DNA of 64,000 nt from Salinisphaera orenii subsp. halophila YIM 95161 (GTDB taxonomy: Bacteria; Pseudomonadota; Gammaproteobacteria; Nevskiales; Salinisphaeraceae), in NCBI RefSeq assembly GCF_003732545.1, contig NZ_AYKF01000066.1:145105-209104 (forward strand), written 5' to 3'. This document shows positions 36,764 through 47,716 of the stretch, in pieces; the stretch's first letter is position 1; every line of letters begins with the position of its first letter. The notes beneath the pieces were generated by a model. The model saw only the letters and a list, made by a program, of their open reading frames with translations, did no database searches and had not been told where the DNA came from. A program made the position numbers and the translations under genes.

Positions 36764-37600
36764 CTAGAACGAGCGCCTGCGGATGTCCTTGTCCTGCATG
36801 ATCAGCGTCGCGATCTCCTCGATCGATTTGTTGGTGGTCTCGGCGTAAGGCAGCCCGTGTCGCTTGTACAGCCCCTCCGCCTGGCGCAGCTCGTAGCTGA
36901 CCTGCGGCAGGGCGGCGTAGCTGCTGCCGCGACGCCGCTCGCTGCGGATATGATGCAGACGCTCCGGGTCGATCCACAGCCCATAGAGCTTGTCGCGATA
37001 GGGCTTGAGCGCCCGCGGCAGGCCGGTGCCCTCGAGATCCTCGTCAGTGAGCGGGTAGTTGGCGGCGTACACGCCGTGCTGCATGGCGAGATAGATGCAC
37101 ACCGGCGTCTTGCCGCAGCGCGACGGCGCCACCAGTATGACCTGCGCCTGATCGTAACCGCTTTCGCCGACGCCGTCGTCGTGGGTCAGCGCGTAGTTCA
37201 TGGCATCGATGCGCGAGCGGTAGGTCGCTTCGTCGGCGATGCCGTGCGCCCGCCCCTCGCGATGTTCGGACTTGGTCTCGAGCGCGCGCTCGAGCTTGGG
37301 CACGAACGTGTCGAACAGATCGAGAAACAGCGCGCTGCTGTCGCGCAGTATCTCGCGCACGTCCTCGCTGACGGTGGTGGAGAATACGATAGGCTGGAGT
37401 CCGCTCGTGCGCCCGGTGTGTTCGATGTACTCGAGCGCCGAGCGCGCCTTCTCCGGCGTGTTGATGAACGGCAGCGTGGACTGTCGGAAACTGCGCTCGT
37501 CGAACTGGGTGAGCAGCGTCGCGCCCAGTGTCTCGGCGGTGATGCCGGTGCGATCGGACAGAAAGAAGATCGAACGTTGGGGGGTGTCGGCGTCGCTCAT
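36764..37600 (-). CDS. ppsR: PEP synthase regulatory protein (kinase/pyrophosphorylase)
   Basis: PpsR (DUF299) inactivates PEP synthase by ADP-dependent threonine phosphorylation and reactivates it by phosphorolysis. The 278-residue protein starts with FFLSDRTGITAETLGATLL and has the nucleotide-binding VAPSRCGKTPVCIYLA and ANYPLTDEDLEG. The second of two ATGs (37600) has AGGA about eight bases upstream. It is divergent from ppsA, its target. Confidence 0.95.
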   Translation of the reverse strand: MSDADTPQRSIFFLSDRTGITAETLGATLLTQFDERSFRQSTLPFINTPEKARSALEYIEHTGRTSGLQPIVFSTTVSEDVREILRDSSALFLDLFDTFVPKLERALETKSEHREGRAHGIADEATYRSRIDAMNYALTHDDGVGESGYDQAQVILVAPSRCGKTPVCIYLAMQHGVYAANYPLTDEDLEGTGLPRALKPYRDKLYGLWIDPERLHHIRSERRRGSSYAALPQVSYELRQAEGLYKRHGLPYAETTNKSIEEIATLIMQDKDIRRRSF

Positions 37601-37742
37601 GCGCGACATCCTGCCCGAGCGCGGCCGTTCCGCCTAGGCCGGGTCCGGGCCGCGATCGCGCCATGGCAACCGTATACGGCGCGCACAGCCCGCGCGAGCG
37701 CGTGTAAAATGAGCGCCCATCGCTTGGTTTCCGAGGACGGTA

Positions 37743-40118
37743 TTGGTGCAAAACGAGCACGTAGTGTGGTTCAGCCAGCTGGGTATGGACGATGTCGAGC
37801 GCGTGGGCGGCAAGAACGCCTCGCTCGGCGAAATGATCAGCCATCTCGCCGATGCCGGCGTCAACGTGCCGGACGGCTTCGCCACCACCGCCTCGGCCTA
37901 CCGTGAGTTTCTGGCCCACGACGGCCTGGACGCACGCATCAACGCCGCACTCGATGCGCTGGACGTGAACGACGTCGACGCGCTGGTCGAGACCGGCGAA
38001 AAGATCCGTGGCTGGGTGCTCGAACACCCCTTCCCGCCCGATCTGGAAGCCGCGATCCGCGAATCCTTCACCACCCTGGCCGGCGACAACGCCGACATCT
38101 CGGTGGCTGTGCGCTCGTCGGCAACCGCCGAGGACCTGCCGGACGCCTCCTTCGCCGGCCAACAGGAAACCTTCCTCAACGTGCGCGGGCTCGATAACGT
38201 CATGCTCGCGATCAAGGACGTGTTCGCCTCGCTGTTCAACGACCGCGCGATCTCCTATCGCGTGCATCGCGGCTTCGAGCACAGCCAGGTCGCGCTGTCC
38301 GCGGGCATCCAGCGCATGGTGCGCTCGGACACGGGCGCCTCGGGCGTGATGTTCACGATCGACACCGAATCCGGCTTCGACCAGGTGGTGTTCATCACCA
38401 GTTCCTGGGGGCTGGGCGAGGCCGTCGTCCAGGGCGCGGTCAACCCCGACGAGTTCTATGTCTACAAGCCGAACGTGGACGCCAAACGTCCGGCGATCCT
38501 GCGGCGCGTGAACGGCGGCAAGGCCGTGAAGATGATCTACACGGCCGACCGCAGCCACGGCAAGACCACCGAATTCGTGGACGTCGCCGCCGAGGACCAG
38601 TCGCGTTTCTCCCTATCGGATGCCGACGCCGAGGCACTGGCCGCCCAGGCGCTGATCATCGAGCGCCACTACGGCCGGCCCATGGATATCGAATGGGGCA
38701 AGGACGGCGAGACCGGCGAGCTCTACATCCTGCAGGCGCGGCCGGAGACGGTGAAATCCAACAGCGGCGGCCGCCTGGAGCGCTATCAGCTCGACTCCCA
38801 CGGCTATACCGTACTGGTTGAGGGCCGTTCCATCGGCCAGCGCGTGGGCGCGGGCCGCGTACGCAACGTCGCCTCGGTCAAGGAGATGAACAAGGTCGAG
38901 GACGGCGATATTCTGGTCACCGACATGACCGACCCCGACTGGGAGCCGGTGATGAAGCGCGCCTCGGCGATCGTCACCAATCGCGGCGGGCGTACCTGCC
39001 ACGCCGCGATCATCGCACGCGAGCTCGGCATACCGGCGGTGGTCGGCACCGGCGACGCCACCGAACGGTTGGTCGACGGCACGCCCGTGACCGTCTCCTG
39101 CGCGGAGGGCGACACCGGCTACGTCTACGACGGCGAGATCGCGTTCAACGTCGACGAGGTCTCGCTCGAGAGCATGCCGGACATCGGCACCAAGATCATG
39201 ATGAACGTGGGCAATCCGGACCGCGCCTTCGACTTCGCCATGATGCCCAACGAGGGTGTCGGCCTGGCGCGGCTCGAGTTCATCATCAACCGCCAGATCG
39301 GCGTGCACCCTCGGGCCCTGCTGGAATACGACCGGCAGTCGCCCGCGCTGCAGAAGACCATCGCCGCCCACATCGCCGGCTATGCCGATCCCGTCGACTT
39401 CTACATCGACCGGCTCGTCGAGGGCATCTCGACCATCGCCGCGGCCTTCGCCCCCAAGCCCGTGATCGTGCGGCTGTCGGACTTCAAGTCCAACGAATAC
39501 GCCAATCTCATCGGCGGCGAGGCCTACGAGCCCGACGAGGAGAACCCGATGATTGGCTGGCGCGGGGCCTCGCGCTACCTCGCCGACGACTTCCGCGCCT
39601 GTTTCGAGCTGGAGCTGGCGGCGGTCAAGCGCGTGCGCGACGACATGGATCTGACCAACGTCCAGATCATGATCCCGTTCGTACGCACGCTGGCCGAAGC
39701 GAAGGGCGTCACCGATCTGCTGGCCGAGCATGGCCTTAAACGTGGTCAGGACGGGCTGCGCATCATCATGATGTGCGAACTGCCCTCGAACGCCGTGCTC
39801 GCCGACGAGTTCCTCGAATACTTCGACGGCTTCTCCATCGGCTCCAACGACATGACCCAGCTCTCGCTCGGTCTGGATCGCGACTCCGGCCTGATCTCGC
39901 ATCTGTTCGACGAGCGCGATCCGGCGGTCAAGATCATGCTCGAAAAGGCCATCAGCGCCTGCAAGCGCAACGACAAGTACGTCGGCATCTGCGGCCAGGG
40001 CCCGTCCGACTATCCGGATCTGGCGAAATGGCTCCTCGATCAGGAGATCGAGAGCATGTCGCTCAATCCGGACACGGTCGTCAGCACCTGGCTCTATCTC
40101 GCCGGCAAGACGGTCTGA
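37743..40118 (+). CDS. ppsA: Phosphoenolpyruvate synthase
   Basis: PpsA converts pyruvate and ATP to PEP, AMP and phosphate for gluconeogenesis. The 791-residue protein has the N-terminal ATP-binding domain ([31 protein letters not shown]) and the central phosphohistidine domain with [15 protein letters not shown]. The C-terminal PEP-binding barrel ends [11 protein letters not shown]. The start is TTG 37743 or GTG 37746, behind GAGG. The phosphorylatable Thr next to the histidine, targeted by PpsR, is present. Confidence 0.96.
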   Translation: MVQNEHVVWFSQLGMDDVERVGGKNASLGEMISHLADAGVNVPDGFATTASAYREFLAHDGLDARINAALDALDVNDVDALVETGEKIRGWVLEHPFPPDLEAAIRESFTTLAGDNADISVAVRSSATAEDLPDASFAGQQETFLNVRGLDNVMLAIKDVFASLFNDRAISYRVHRGFEHSQVALSAGIQRMVRSDTGASGVMFTIDTESGFDQVVFITSSWGLGEAVVQGAVNPDEFYVYKPNVDAKRPAILRRVNGGKAVKMIYTADRSHGKTTEFVDVAAEDQSRFSLSDADAEALAAQALIIERHYGRPMDIEWGKDGETGELYILQARPETVKSNSGGRLERYQLDSHGYTVLVEGRSIGQRVGAGRVRNVASVKEMNKVEDGDILVTDMTDPDWEPVMKRASAIVTNRGGRTCHAAIIARELGIPAVVGTGDATERLVDGTPVTVSCAEGDTGYVYDGEIAFNVDEVSLESMPDIGTKIMMNVGNPDRAFDFAMMPNEGVGLARLEFIINRQIGVHPRALLEYDRQSPALQKTIAAHIAGYADPVDFYIDRLVEGISTIAAAFAPKPVIVRLSDFKSNEYANLIGGEAYEPDEENPMIGWRGASRYLADDFRACFELELAAVKRVRDDMDLTNVQIMIPFVRTLAEAKGVTDLLAEHGLKRGQDGLRIIMMCELPSNAVLADEFLEYFDGFSIGSNDMTQLSLGLDRDSGLISHLFDERDPAVKIMLEKAISACKRNDKYVGICGQGPSDYPDLAKWLLDQEIESMSLNPDTVVSTWLYLAGKTV

Positions 40119-40149
40119 ACCCACGCCGCAACGCGACCGGAGAACCCCG

Positions 40150-40974
40150 ATGGCCCGCAAACTGCCGCTTTTCGTCGACGCCGAACAGCTTCACGACGTC
40201 CTCGGCCTGCCCCACGTGCAGATCGTGGCCGTCGATCCGGCCGGCGACTACGCCCGCGCGCACATACCCGGCGCGCTGCAGATCGACATGCCCGACTTCA
40301 CCACCAGCGCGCCGCCGGTTGCCGGGCTGCTGCCGGACGAGGCCGCGCTCGCCGAGGCGCTGTCGGACGCCGGGCTGCGCAACGACGCCCATATCGTGGC
40401 CTACGACCGCGTCGGCGACGGCCAGGCCGCACGCCTGCTGTATACGCTGGACGTGATGGGCCATTCGGATCTGTCGCTGCTCGACGGCGGGCTGGCGGCC
40501 TGGCACGAGGCCGGCTTCGAACTCGAGGACGGCCAACCCCAGGCCGGCCGCAGCGCGTTCGAGGTCACCCGCCAGCCCGACGGCATCGCCGACCGGGCGT
40601 GGATCGAGCAGCATCTGGACGACAATCACGTCAGCTTTCTGGATGTGCGCAGTGCCGCGGAATACGCCGGTGCCGATGTGCGCAGCGCGCGCGGCGGCCA
40701 CATTCCGGGCGCCATCAGCCTCGACTGGCTGCACTTCAAGGACGCGCGGGGTCGGCTACGCCCGCGCGCCGAGCTGCTGGAGATCCTGTCCCAGCACGGC
40801 GTGGATTCGCAGTGCGACATCACGGCGTACTGCCAGAGCCACGTGCGTTCGTCCTATGCCTACCTGGTGCTCAAGTATCTCGGCTATCCGCAGGTACGCG
40901 GCTATCCCGGCGCCTGGTCCGAGTGGGGCAACGTCGACGACACGCCGGTGCGAACCCCGTCCGACCCGGCCTGA
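40150..40974 (+). CDS. Sulfurtransferase, two-rhodanese (SseA-like)
   Basis: The 274-residue protein has two rhodanese domains. The first (about 1-125) has no cysteine at the active-site position (AYDRVGDG), as usual for this family. The second carries the active loop AYCQSHVRSS with the catalytic Cys at about 228. The loop differs from classic CRKGVT (thiosulfate) or CGSGVT (mercaptopyruvate), so the donor is uncertain. It starts 31 bases after ppsA and overlaps the next gene (TGATG). Confidence 0.87.
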   Translation: MARKLPLFVDAEQLHDVLGLPHVQIVAVDPAGDYARAHIPGALQIDMPDFTTSAPPVAGLLPDEAALAEALSDAGLRNDAHIVAYDRVGDGQAARLLYTLDVMGHSDLSLLDGGLAAWHEAGFELEDGQPQAGRSAFEVTRQPDGIADRAWIEQHLDDNHVSFLDVRSAAEYAGADVRSARGGHIPGAISLDWLHFKDARGRLRPRAELLEILSQHGVDSQCDITAYCQSHVRSSYAYLVLKYLGYPQVRGYPGAWSEWGNVDDTPVRTPSDPA

Positions 40975-41846
40975 TGCGCCAGGAACTCGGCCGCGGCGCC
41001 GCATTCGCGATCGGCGGCGCCGCGGCGTTCGCGTGCATGAGCGCGCTGATCAAGCTCGCCGGCAGCGACCTGCCGAATCCGGTCATCGTCTTCTTCCGCA
41101 ACCTGTTCGCGCTTGTCGCACTGCTGCCGTGGCTCGCAGCCACCGGGCGTTCGCGGCCGTCGATGCGAACGGCCCGGCCGGGCATGCATCTGCTGCGCAC
41201 GGCCACCGGGCTGGGCGCGATGTACTGTTTCTTCTACGCGATTTCCCAGATGCCACTGGCCAGCGCGGTACTGCTGAACTATAGCCAGCCGCTGTTCCTG
41301 CCCTTCATCGCCTGGGCGTGGGTCGGCGAGCGCCCGCCGACACGCATCTATCCCGCCGTGCTCGTGGGGTTCGTCGGCGTCATCCTGATCCTCAAGCCCG
41401 GCCTGGACTGGGCCGGCCCCGCGGGCCTGGCCGGGCTCGGCGCCGGCATCCTGGCCGCCACCTCGATGGCCTCGATCCGGCGCATGTCCACCACCGAGCC
41501 GACGCTGCGGATCGTGCTCTATTTCAGTGTCCTGGCGACGCTGTTCTCGGCACTGCCCGCCGCCGCGTTCTGGCAGACCCCCGACACGACCGCCTGGCTG
41601 GCCCTGGCCGCGGCGGGCGTGGTCGCGACCGCCGGTCAGCTGCTGCTGACCCAGGCCTATACGCTCGCGCCTGCGGCGCATATCGGCGCACTGATCTACA
41701 CCACCGTCCTGTTCGCCGCCCTCATCGGCTGGCTGGTCTGGCATGAAACGCCGGACGCGCTCAGCCTCGCCGGCGGAGCGGCCGTGATACTGGCCGCGGT
41801 GATCGTGGTGTTCGCGCGCCGCGCATCGCCGGGTCGGGCGACGTGA
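40974..41846 (+). CDS. DMT-family (EamA) transporter
   Basis: The 290-residue protein has ten predicted membrane helices in two EamA repeats (about 1-130 and 145-285), with GVILILKPGLDW between them and YTTVLFAALIGWLVWHE in the second. Substrate is not deducible; some relatives transport S-adenosylmethionine or amino acids. Start ATG overlaps the preceding stop (TGATG) and its own stop overlaps the next ATG in the same way, so the three genes are translationally coupled. Confidence 0.88.
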   Translation: MRQELGRGAAFAIGGAAAFACMSALIKLAGSDLPNPVIVFFRNLFALVALLPWLAATGRSRPSMRTARPGMHLLRTATGLGAMYCFFYAISQMPLASAVLLNYSQPLFLPFIAWAWVGERPPTRIYPAVLVGFVGVILILKPGLDWAGPAGLAGLGAGILAATSMASIRRMSTTEPTLRIVLYFSVLATLFSALPAAAFWQTPDTTAWLALAAAGVVATAGQLLLTQAYTLAPAAHIGALIYTTVLFAALIGWLVWHETPDALSLAGGAAVILAAVIVVFARRASPGRAT

Positions 41847-42844
41847 TGCGTCGGCTTGCACGCTTCATACGCGGGCGTACGCCGGAGCCGGCGGAGCGCT
41901 CCGACCACTTCGACGGCCGTCGTTTCCACAATCCGAACCCCGTGTCGCGCGGCCCGGGCGCGCTGTGGCGATGGTATCGCGAGCGCGAACGCAACCCGTG
42001 GAGTCGTATTACCGACTTCGCGCGGCCCGCGCCGCCGCCGGCGCGCGCGGACGGGCTCGCCGTGACGTGGATCGGGCACGCCACCACACTGATCCAGGCC
42101 GCCGGTCACAACGTCCTGACCGACCCGGTCTTCTCCGAGCACGTCGGGCCCGTTCCGGGCCTCGGGCCGCGGCGCTACCATCCGCCCGGCCTCGCGTTCG
42201 ACGACCTCCCGGCGATCGATACGGTGCTCATTAGCCACGCGCACTACGACCACCTCGACCGGCCGACGATCCGACGCCTGATCGCGCGCTTCAATCCGCT
42301 TTTCGTGGCCGCCGCCGGCCTCTCGGACTGGCTCGTGGCGGCCGGCGCGCGGCGCATCGTCACGCTGGACTGGTGGCAGGACACCCGTGTCGGCGACGCG
42401 ATGACCGTGACCGCGACACCGGCGCGGCACTGGTCCCGACGGGGGCTGACCGATCGCAACCGCGCGCTCTGGGTGGGCTACTGGATCGAAACCGCGGGCG
42501 CCAGCAGCCTGTTCTTCGCCGGCGACACCGGCTTCGGGCCGCATTTTAGCGAGATTCGTCACCGGCTCGGCGCGCCCGCCGTCGCGCTGCTGCCGATCGG
42601 CGCCTACGCACCACGCTGGTTCATGGCGCCGCAGCACATGAACCCGCAGGACGCCGTGCAGGCGCATCAGGAACTGGGGGCCGGACACAGCCTCGGCATC
42701 CACTTCGCCACCTTCAAGCTCAGTGACGAGGGGCAGTGGGCGCCCGTAGCGGCGCTGTCCCGGGCCCGCGCGGCCGCGGGCCTGCCCGAGGCGAACTTTC
42801 AGGCCCCTGCCTTCGGCCAGCGCGTTGTCTTCATCGACGACTGA
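41846..42844 (+). CDS. Metallo-beta-lactamase-fold hydrolase (NAPE-PLD-like)
   Basis: The 332-residue protein has the metal motif ISHAHYDHLD (HxHxDH), preceded by WIGHATTLIQAAGHNVLTDPV and followed by FFAGDTGFGPHF and GIHFATFKLSD. This layout matches bacterial relatives of N-acyl-phosphatidylethanolamine phospholipase D. The natural substrate is unknown. It is last in the ppsA-sulfurtransferase-DMT run. Confidence 0.87.
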   Translation: MRRLARFIRGRTPEPAERSDHFDGRRFHNPNPVSRGPGALWRWYRERERNPWSRITDFARPAPPPARADGLAVTWIGHATTLIQAAGHNVLTDPVFSEHVGPVPGLGPRRYHPPGLAFDDLPAIDTVLISHAHYDHLDRPTIRRLIARFNPLFVAAAGLSDWLVAAGARRIVTLDWWQDTRVGDAMTVTATPARHWSRRGLTDRNRALWVGYWIETAGASSLFFAGDTGFGPHFSEIRHRLGAPAVALLPIGAYAPRWFMAPQHMNPQDAVQAHQELGAGHSLGIHFATFKLSDEGQWAPVAALSRARAAAGLPEANFQAPAFGQRVVFIDD

Positions 42845-42854
42845 AGACGTGGCG

Positions 42855-44540
42855 CTATGCGCGGTGATTCGAGCGCGTCTCCTGCCCGGCGGGCCCGCCG
42901 GCGGAGGCATGATAGAGGTCCCAGGCGCCGAGCCAGTCCCTGAGCTTGTCCACGGGCATCGGCCGTCCGATGTAAAAGCCCTGCATGTAATCACAGCCCA
43001 GCTGCCGCAGGCGCTCGGCCTGTGATTCGGTCTCGATGCCCTCGGCGACCGCTCGCAGTTCCAGGGCATGGGCCAGCCCGATCGTCGCCTGCACGATGGA
43101 CAGATCGGTCCGCGAGACGAGCATGTCCTCCACGAACGACCGGTCGATCTTGATCTCACTCGCCGGTAAACGCTTGAGATAGGCGAGCTGAGAGTAGCCG
43201 GTGCCGAAATCGTCGATCGAGATGTGCACGCCCATGTTGGCCACACGGGTGACGACGTCGAGCGTACGCTGCTGGTCGGCCATGAGCGTGTCCTCCGTGA
43301 TCTCGACGGTGAGATACCGGCTCGGCAGATCCACCGCCGCCAACAGCTCGGCCAGCGCATCCGGAAAATCCGGATCGAGCAGGGACCGGGCGGATAGATT
43401 TACCGAAATGCCAAGCGGCCAGCCCGCGGCATGGAAATCAGCGGCACTGGACAGCGCCCGTTTGAGCACCCAGTTGGACAACTCACTGATCAGGCCGCTG
43501 CGCTCGGCCCGGGGAATGAAGTCGCCCGGCATGATCAATCCGCGCCGCGGATGCTGCCAGCGCACGAGCGCCTCGACCCCAAACACGCGATCGGCGGCGA
43601 TGTCGACGATCGGCTGCAGATGCAGGACCAGCTGATCCTCTTCAATGGCCGCGCGCAGCTCCGAGCTCAAACTGTGCATTTCGGCGTCGTGCAGCGACTC
43701 GCGCGCGGTGATGAGCGCGAAGCCACCACCCTGGGTCTTGGCGCGATGCATCGCGCCCTCGGCGGCACTGAGCAGGCTATGACTGTCGTGCCCGTTCTCG
43801 GGATAGATCGCAGCGCCGATGCTGCCGGCCAGATTCAGCGACAGGCTGTCCAGCGCGCAGGGCGGCTCGAGTTCGTTTTCGATCCGCTGGGCTACGGAGG
43901 ACAAGGCTTCGGCCGAACCAAGCGGATCCAGCAGCACCCCGAAACTATCGCCCCCGATCCGGGCGACCAGCGAATGATCCGACAGTGCAGTCTCTAAACG
44001 CCGGGCCACGCTCTTGAGCACGCGATCGCCATTCGCGGATCCGAACTGGTCGTTGACTTCCGAGAAGCCGTCGAGATCGATGATCATGACGGCGACACGG
44101 GACCGACTCAGATACGCGGCCGCCACGGCGGACTCAAGACGCCCCATGAAGTAGGCGCGACTGGCGAGACTCGTCAGTGCGTCGAGATCGTCCGCGCGCC
44201 GCGTGCGCGCCTCGAGCAGCGCCCTGTCACCCTGCAGGCGCCGCGTATCGTCCCGCGCGAAAGCGATCGCGCGATCCGAGAGCAGCACCCCCACGTACTG
44301 GCCCCAGAGCGCGAAGACCAGGGGCAGCAGCAGATCGAGAACGAGCAGTCCGCCGTTGTCGCGGTGCGCGTCGACGAGATTGGCCGCGGTCAAGGCCTCG
44401 CCGGCCAGCAGCACCGTCGCCAGTGTGGCCACAACGATCACCGCCAACGCAATGAGCACGCCATAACAGGCGTAGCGCGTCAGCTGGCTGCGCAGTGTGC
44501 GGGCCACGTCCGGCAACCATGCGGCACGGTTTCGCTGCAC
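42855..44540 (-). CDS. Membrane GGDEF-EAL protein, probable c-di-GMP phosphodiesterase
   Basis: The 561-residue protein has two N-terminal membrane segments (about 25-47 and 64-88), a GGDEF domain (about 115-280) and an EAL domain (about 295-545). The cyclase signature reads GGDSF (196-200), so cyclase activity is probably lost. The EAL domain keeps EAL (323-325), the glutamate in EITEDTL, DDFGTG (443-448), KIDRSF and EGIET, so hydrolysis of c-di-GMP is likely. The short membrane part shows no recognised sensor. Confidence 0.9.
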   Translation of the reverse strand: MQRNRAAWLPDVARTLRSQLTRYACYGVLIALAVIVVATLATVLLAGEALTAANLVDAHRDNGGLLVLDLLLPLVFALWGQYVGVLLSDRAIAFARDDTRRLQGDRALLEARTRRADDLDALTSLASRAYFMGRLESAVAAAYLSRSRVAVMIIDLDGFSEVNDQFGSANGDRVLKSVARRLETALSDHSLVARIGGDSFGVLLDPLGSAEALSSVAQRIENELEPPCALDSLSLNLAGSIGAAIYPENGHDSHSLLSAAEGAMHRAKTQGGGFALITARESLHDAEMHSLSSELRAAIEEDQLVLHLQPIVDIAADRVFGVEALVRWQHPRRGLIMPGDFIPRAERSGLISELSNWVLKRALSSAADFHAAGWPLGISVNLSARSLLDPDFPDALAELLAAVDLPSRYLTVEITEDTLMADQQRTLDVVTRVANMGVHISIDDFGTGYSQLAYLKRLPASEIKIDRSFVEDMLVSRTDLSIVQATIGLAHALELRAVAEGIETESQAERLRQLGCDYMQGFYIGRPMPVDKLRDWLGAWDLYHASAGGPAGQETRSNHRA

Positions 44541-44639
44541 GTTATCTTCTCCCCGAAACCGGTCTGTCCGACTCTAGCACCGACCGGATGGCTTGCGCAG
44601 TTTCTTTTGTACAATCAGAAATCTAGACTTTCACGGCTG

Positions 44640-45401
44640 TCACGGCGTCGACTCCCGTCCCAGCGGCACGCCGGCGTTCCGGAATGTGTCCTTCAGATCC
44701 TCGAATGCGGCCCGGGCGGCCGCCGGGGCGCCGCGCACCCCGAACTCGATGACGCGGGCGCCACCGGCGTTGGGCAGACAGGCGATACGCACGCTCGGGT
44801 GGGCGTCCATCAACGCCTGCATGGGGTCGATCAGCGCGCTCTCCGGCGTGTCCAGAACCTCGACCAGCAGCTCCACGTCGCGCTCAAGCCGATGCAGATG
44901 CCGATAGTGCGTATCCAGCACCCATTCGATCATCGGCCAGGCCATGTTCGGAAACCCCGGCACGAAATGATGATCGCCGAACGAAAAGCCCGGTACGCGA
45001 TTGACCGGATTGGGTATCACGCACGCGCCCACCGGCCATTCGACCATGTGGATGCGCTTCGGGTAGGCGTCCTCGCCGAAGCGTTCCTCCAGAATGCGGC
45101 GCCCTTCAGCGTTGAACTCGAGTTCGACCCCCGCCGCCGCGGCCGCACACTGGCGTGTCCGATCGTCCGGCGTCGCGCCGATACCGCCGAAACTGAACAC
45201 GATATCCGGCCCGGCAAGCGTCTCCCGCAGGGTCTGTTCGAGCACCTGGGCGTCGTCGCCGACCATGCGGGCCCACGACAATTCCATTCCGCGCGCAGCG
45301 AGCAGCTCGATCGCCTTGGGCATGTGCTTGTCCGTGCGCTTGCCGGACAACAGCTCGTCGCCGATGAGCACGAGGCCCACCCGCGTCGGCTGCGGAGTCA
45401 T
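44640..45401 (-). CDS. CinA N-terminal-like molybdopterin-binding domain protein
   Basis: The 253-residue protein shows the MoCF-fold signatures GLVLIGDELLSGKRTDKH and IVFSFGGIGATPDDRT found in the first half of CinA. The C-terminal nicotinamide mononucleotide deamidase half is absent, so this is the short family; a role in nucleotide-metabolite repair is possible but not shown. The ATG at 45401 is chosen because the upstream in-frame extension is Arg/Ala-rich and unlike the family. Confidence 0.8.
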   Translation of the reverse strand: MTPQPTRVGLVLIGDELLSGKRTDKHMPKAIELLAARGMELSWARMVGDDAQVLEQTLRETLAGPDIVFSFGGIGATPDDRTRQCAAAAAGVELEFNAEGRRILEERFGEDAYPKRIHMVEWPVGACVIPNPVNRVPGFSFGDHHFVPGFPNMAWPMIEWVLDTHYRHLHRLERDVELLVEVLDTPESALIDPMQALMDAHPSVRIACLPNAGGARVIEFGVRGAPAAARAAFEDLKDTFRNAGVPLGRESTP

Positions 45402-45465
45402 AGCGCGCGCACGTCTGCGGGCCACGTCCGCACGTGGCCCGCAAGCGGCGCCGTCATGGCCGCGA

Positions 45466-47235
<1,770 letters not shown>

Positions 47236-47308
47236 TCGCCTCTACTCCTTGAATCGACGTGTTCGGTTCCGGCCGCGGCGCCCGCGGCCGGTTGCGCGCG
47301 TTACGCGC

Positions 47309-47650
47309 TTATTTGGCGCCTTCGTTCTCGGCGACGGCGTTTTCCAGCATCGGCTTGAGCTCGCCGGACTGGAACAGATCGATGACGATGTCCGAACCGC
47401 CGATCAGTTCGCCGTTGACGTAGAGCTGGGGGATCGTCGGCCAGTTGGAATACAGCTTGACGCCCTGGCGATAAATCTCCTCGTCATCGAAGACGTTGAC
47501 CGCCATGAACGGCACGCCGCAGGCCTTGAGCGCCTCGGCGCTGCGCGCGGAAAAGCCGCACTGGGGGAAATCCGGGGTGCCCTTCATGTACAGGACGACC
47601 GGATTGCCTTCGACTTCCTGCTTGATGATTTCCATTGCCTTCGCACTCAT
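47309..47650 (-). CDS. grxD: Monothiol glutaredoxin, Grx4 family
   Basis: GrxD binds and delivers [2Fe-2S] clusters using glutathione. The 113-residue protein has the signature PQCGFSARS with the single active cysteine, WPTIPQLYVNGELIGGSDI and the usual C-terminal acidic helix. The ATG at 47650 has AGGA seven bases upstream; an earlier in-frame start at 47689 is possible. It lies 73 bases downstream of icd on the same strand reading order icd after grxD. Confidence 0.95.
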   Translation of the reverse strand: MSAKAMEIIKQEVEGNPVVLYMKGTPDFPQCGFSARSAEALKACGVPFMAVNVFDDEEIYRQGVKLYSNWPTIPQLYVNGELIGGSDIVIDLFQSGELKPMLENAVAENEGAK

Positions 47651-47716
47651 GGCGCTGTCCTTTGCTTCGAAATCGGTTTCACCTGCCAAATTATAACGCG
47701 GCTGTCGAGCGGCCGT

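Noticed and set aside
47249..47300. GC-rich hairpin between grxD and icd as a terminator
   Set aside because: The stem is plausible but no T-run follows on the minus strand, so termination is not supported.
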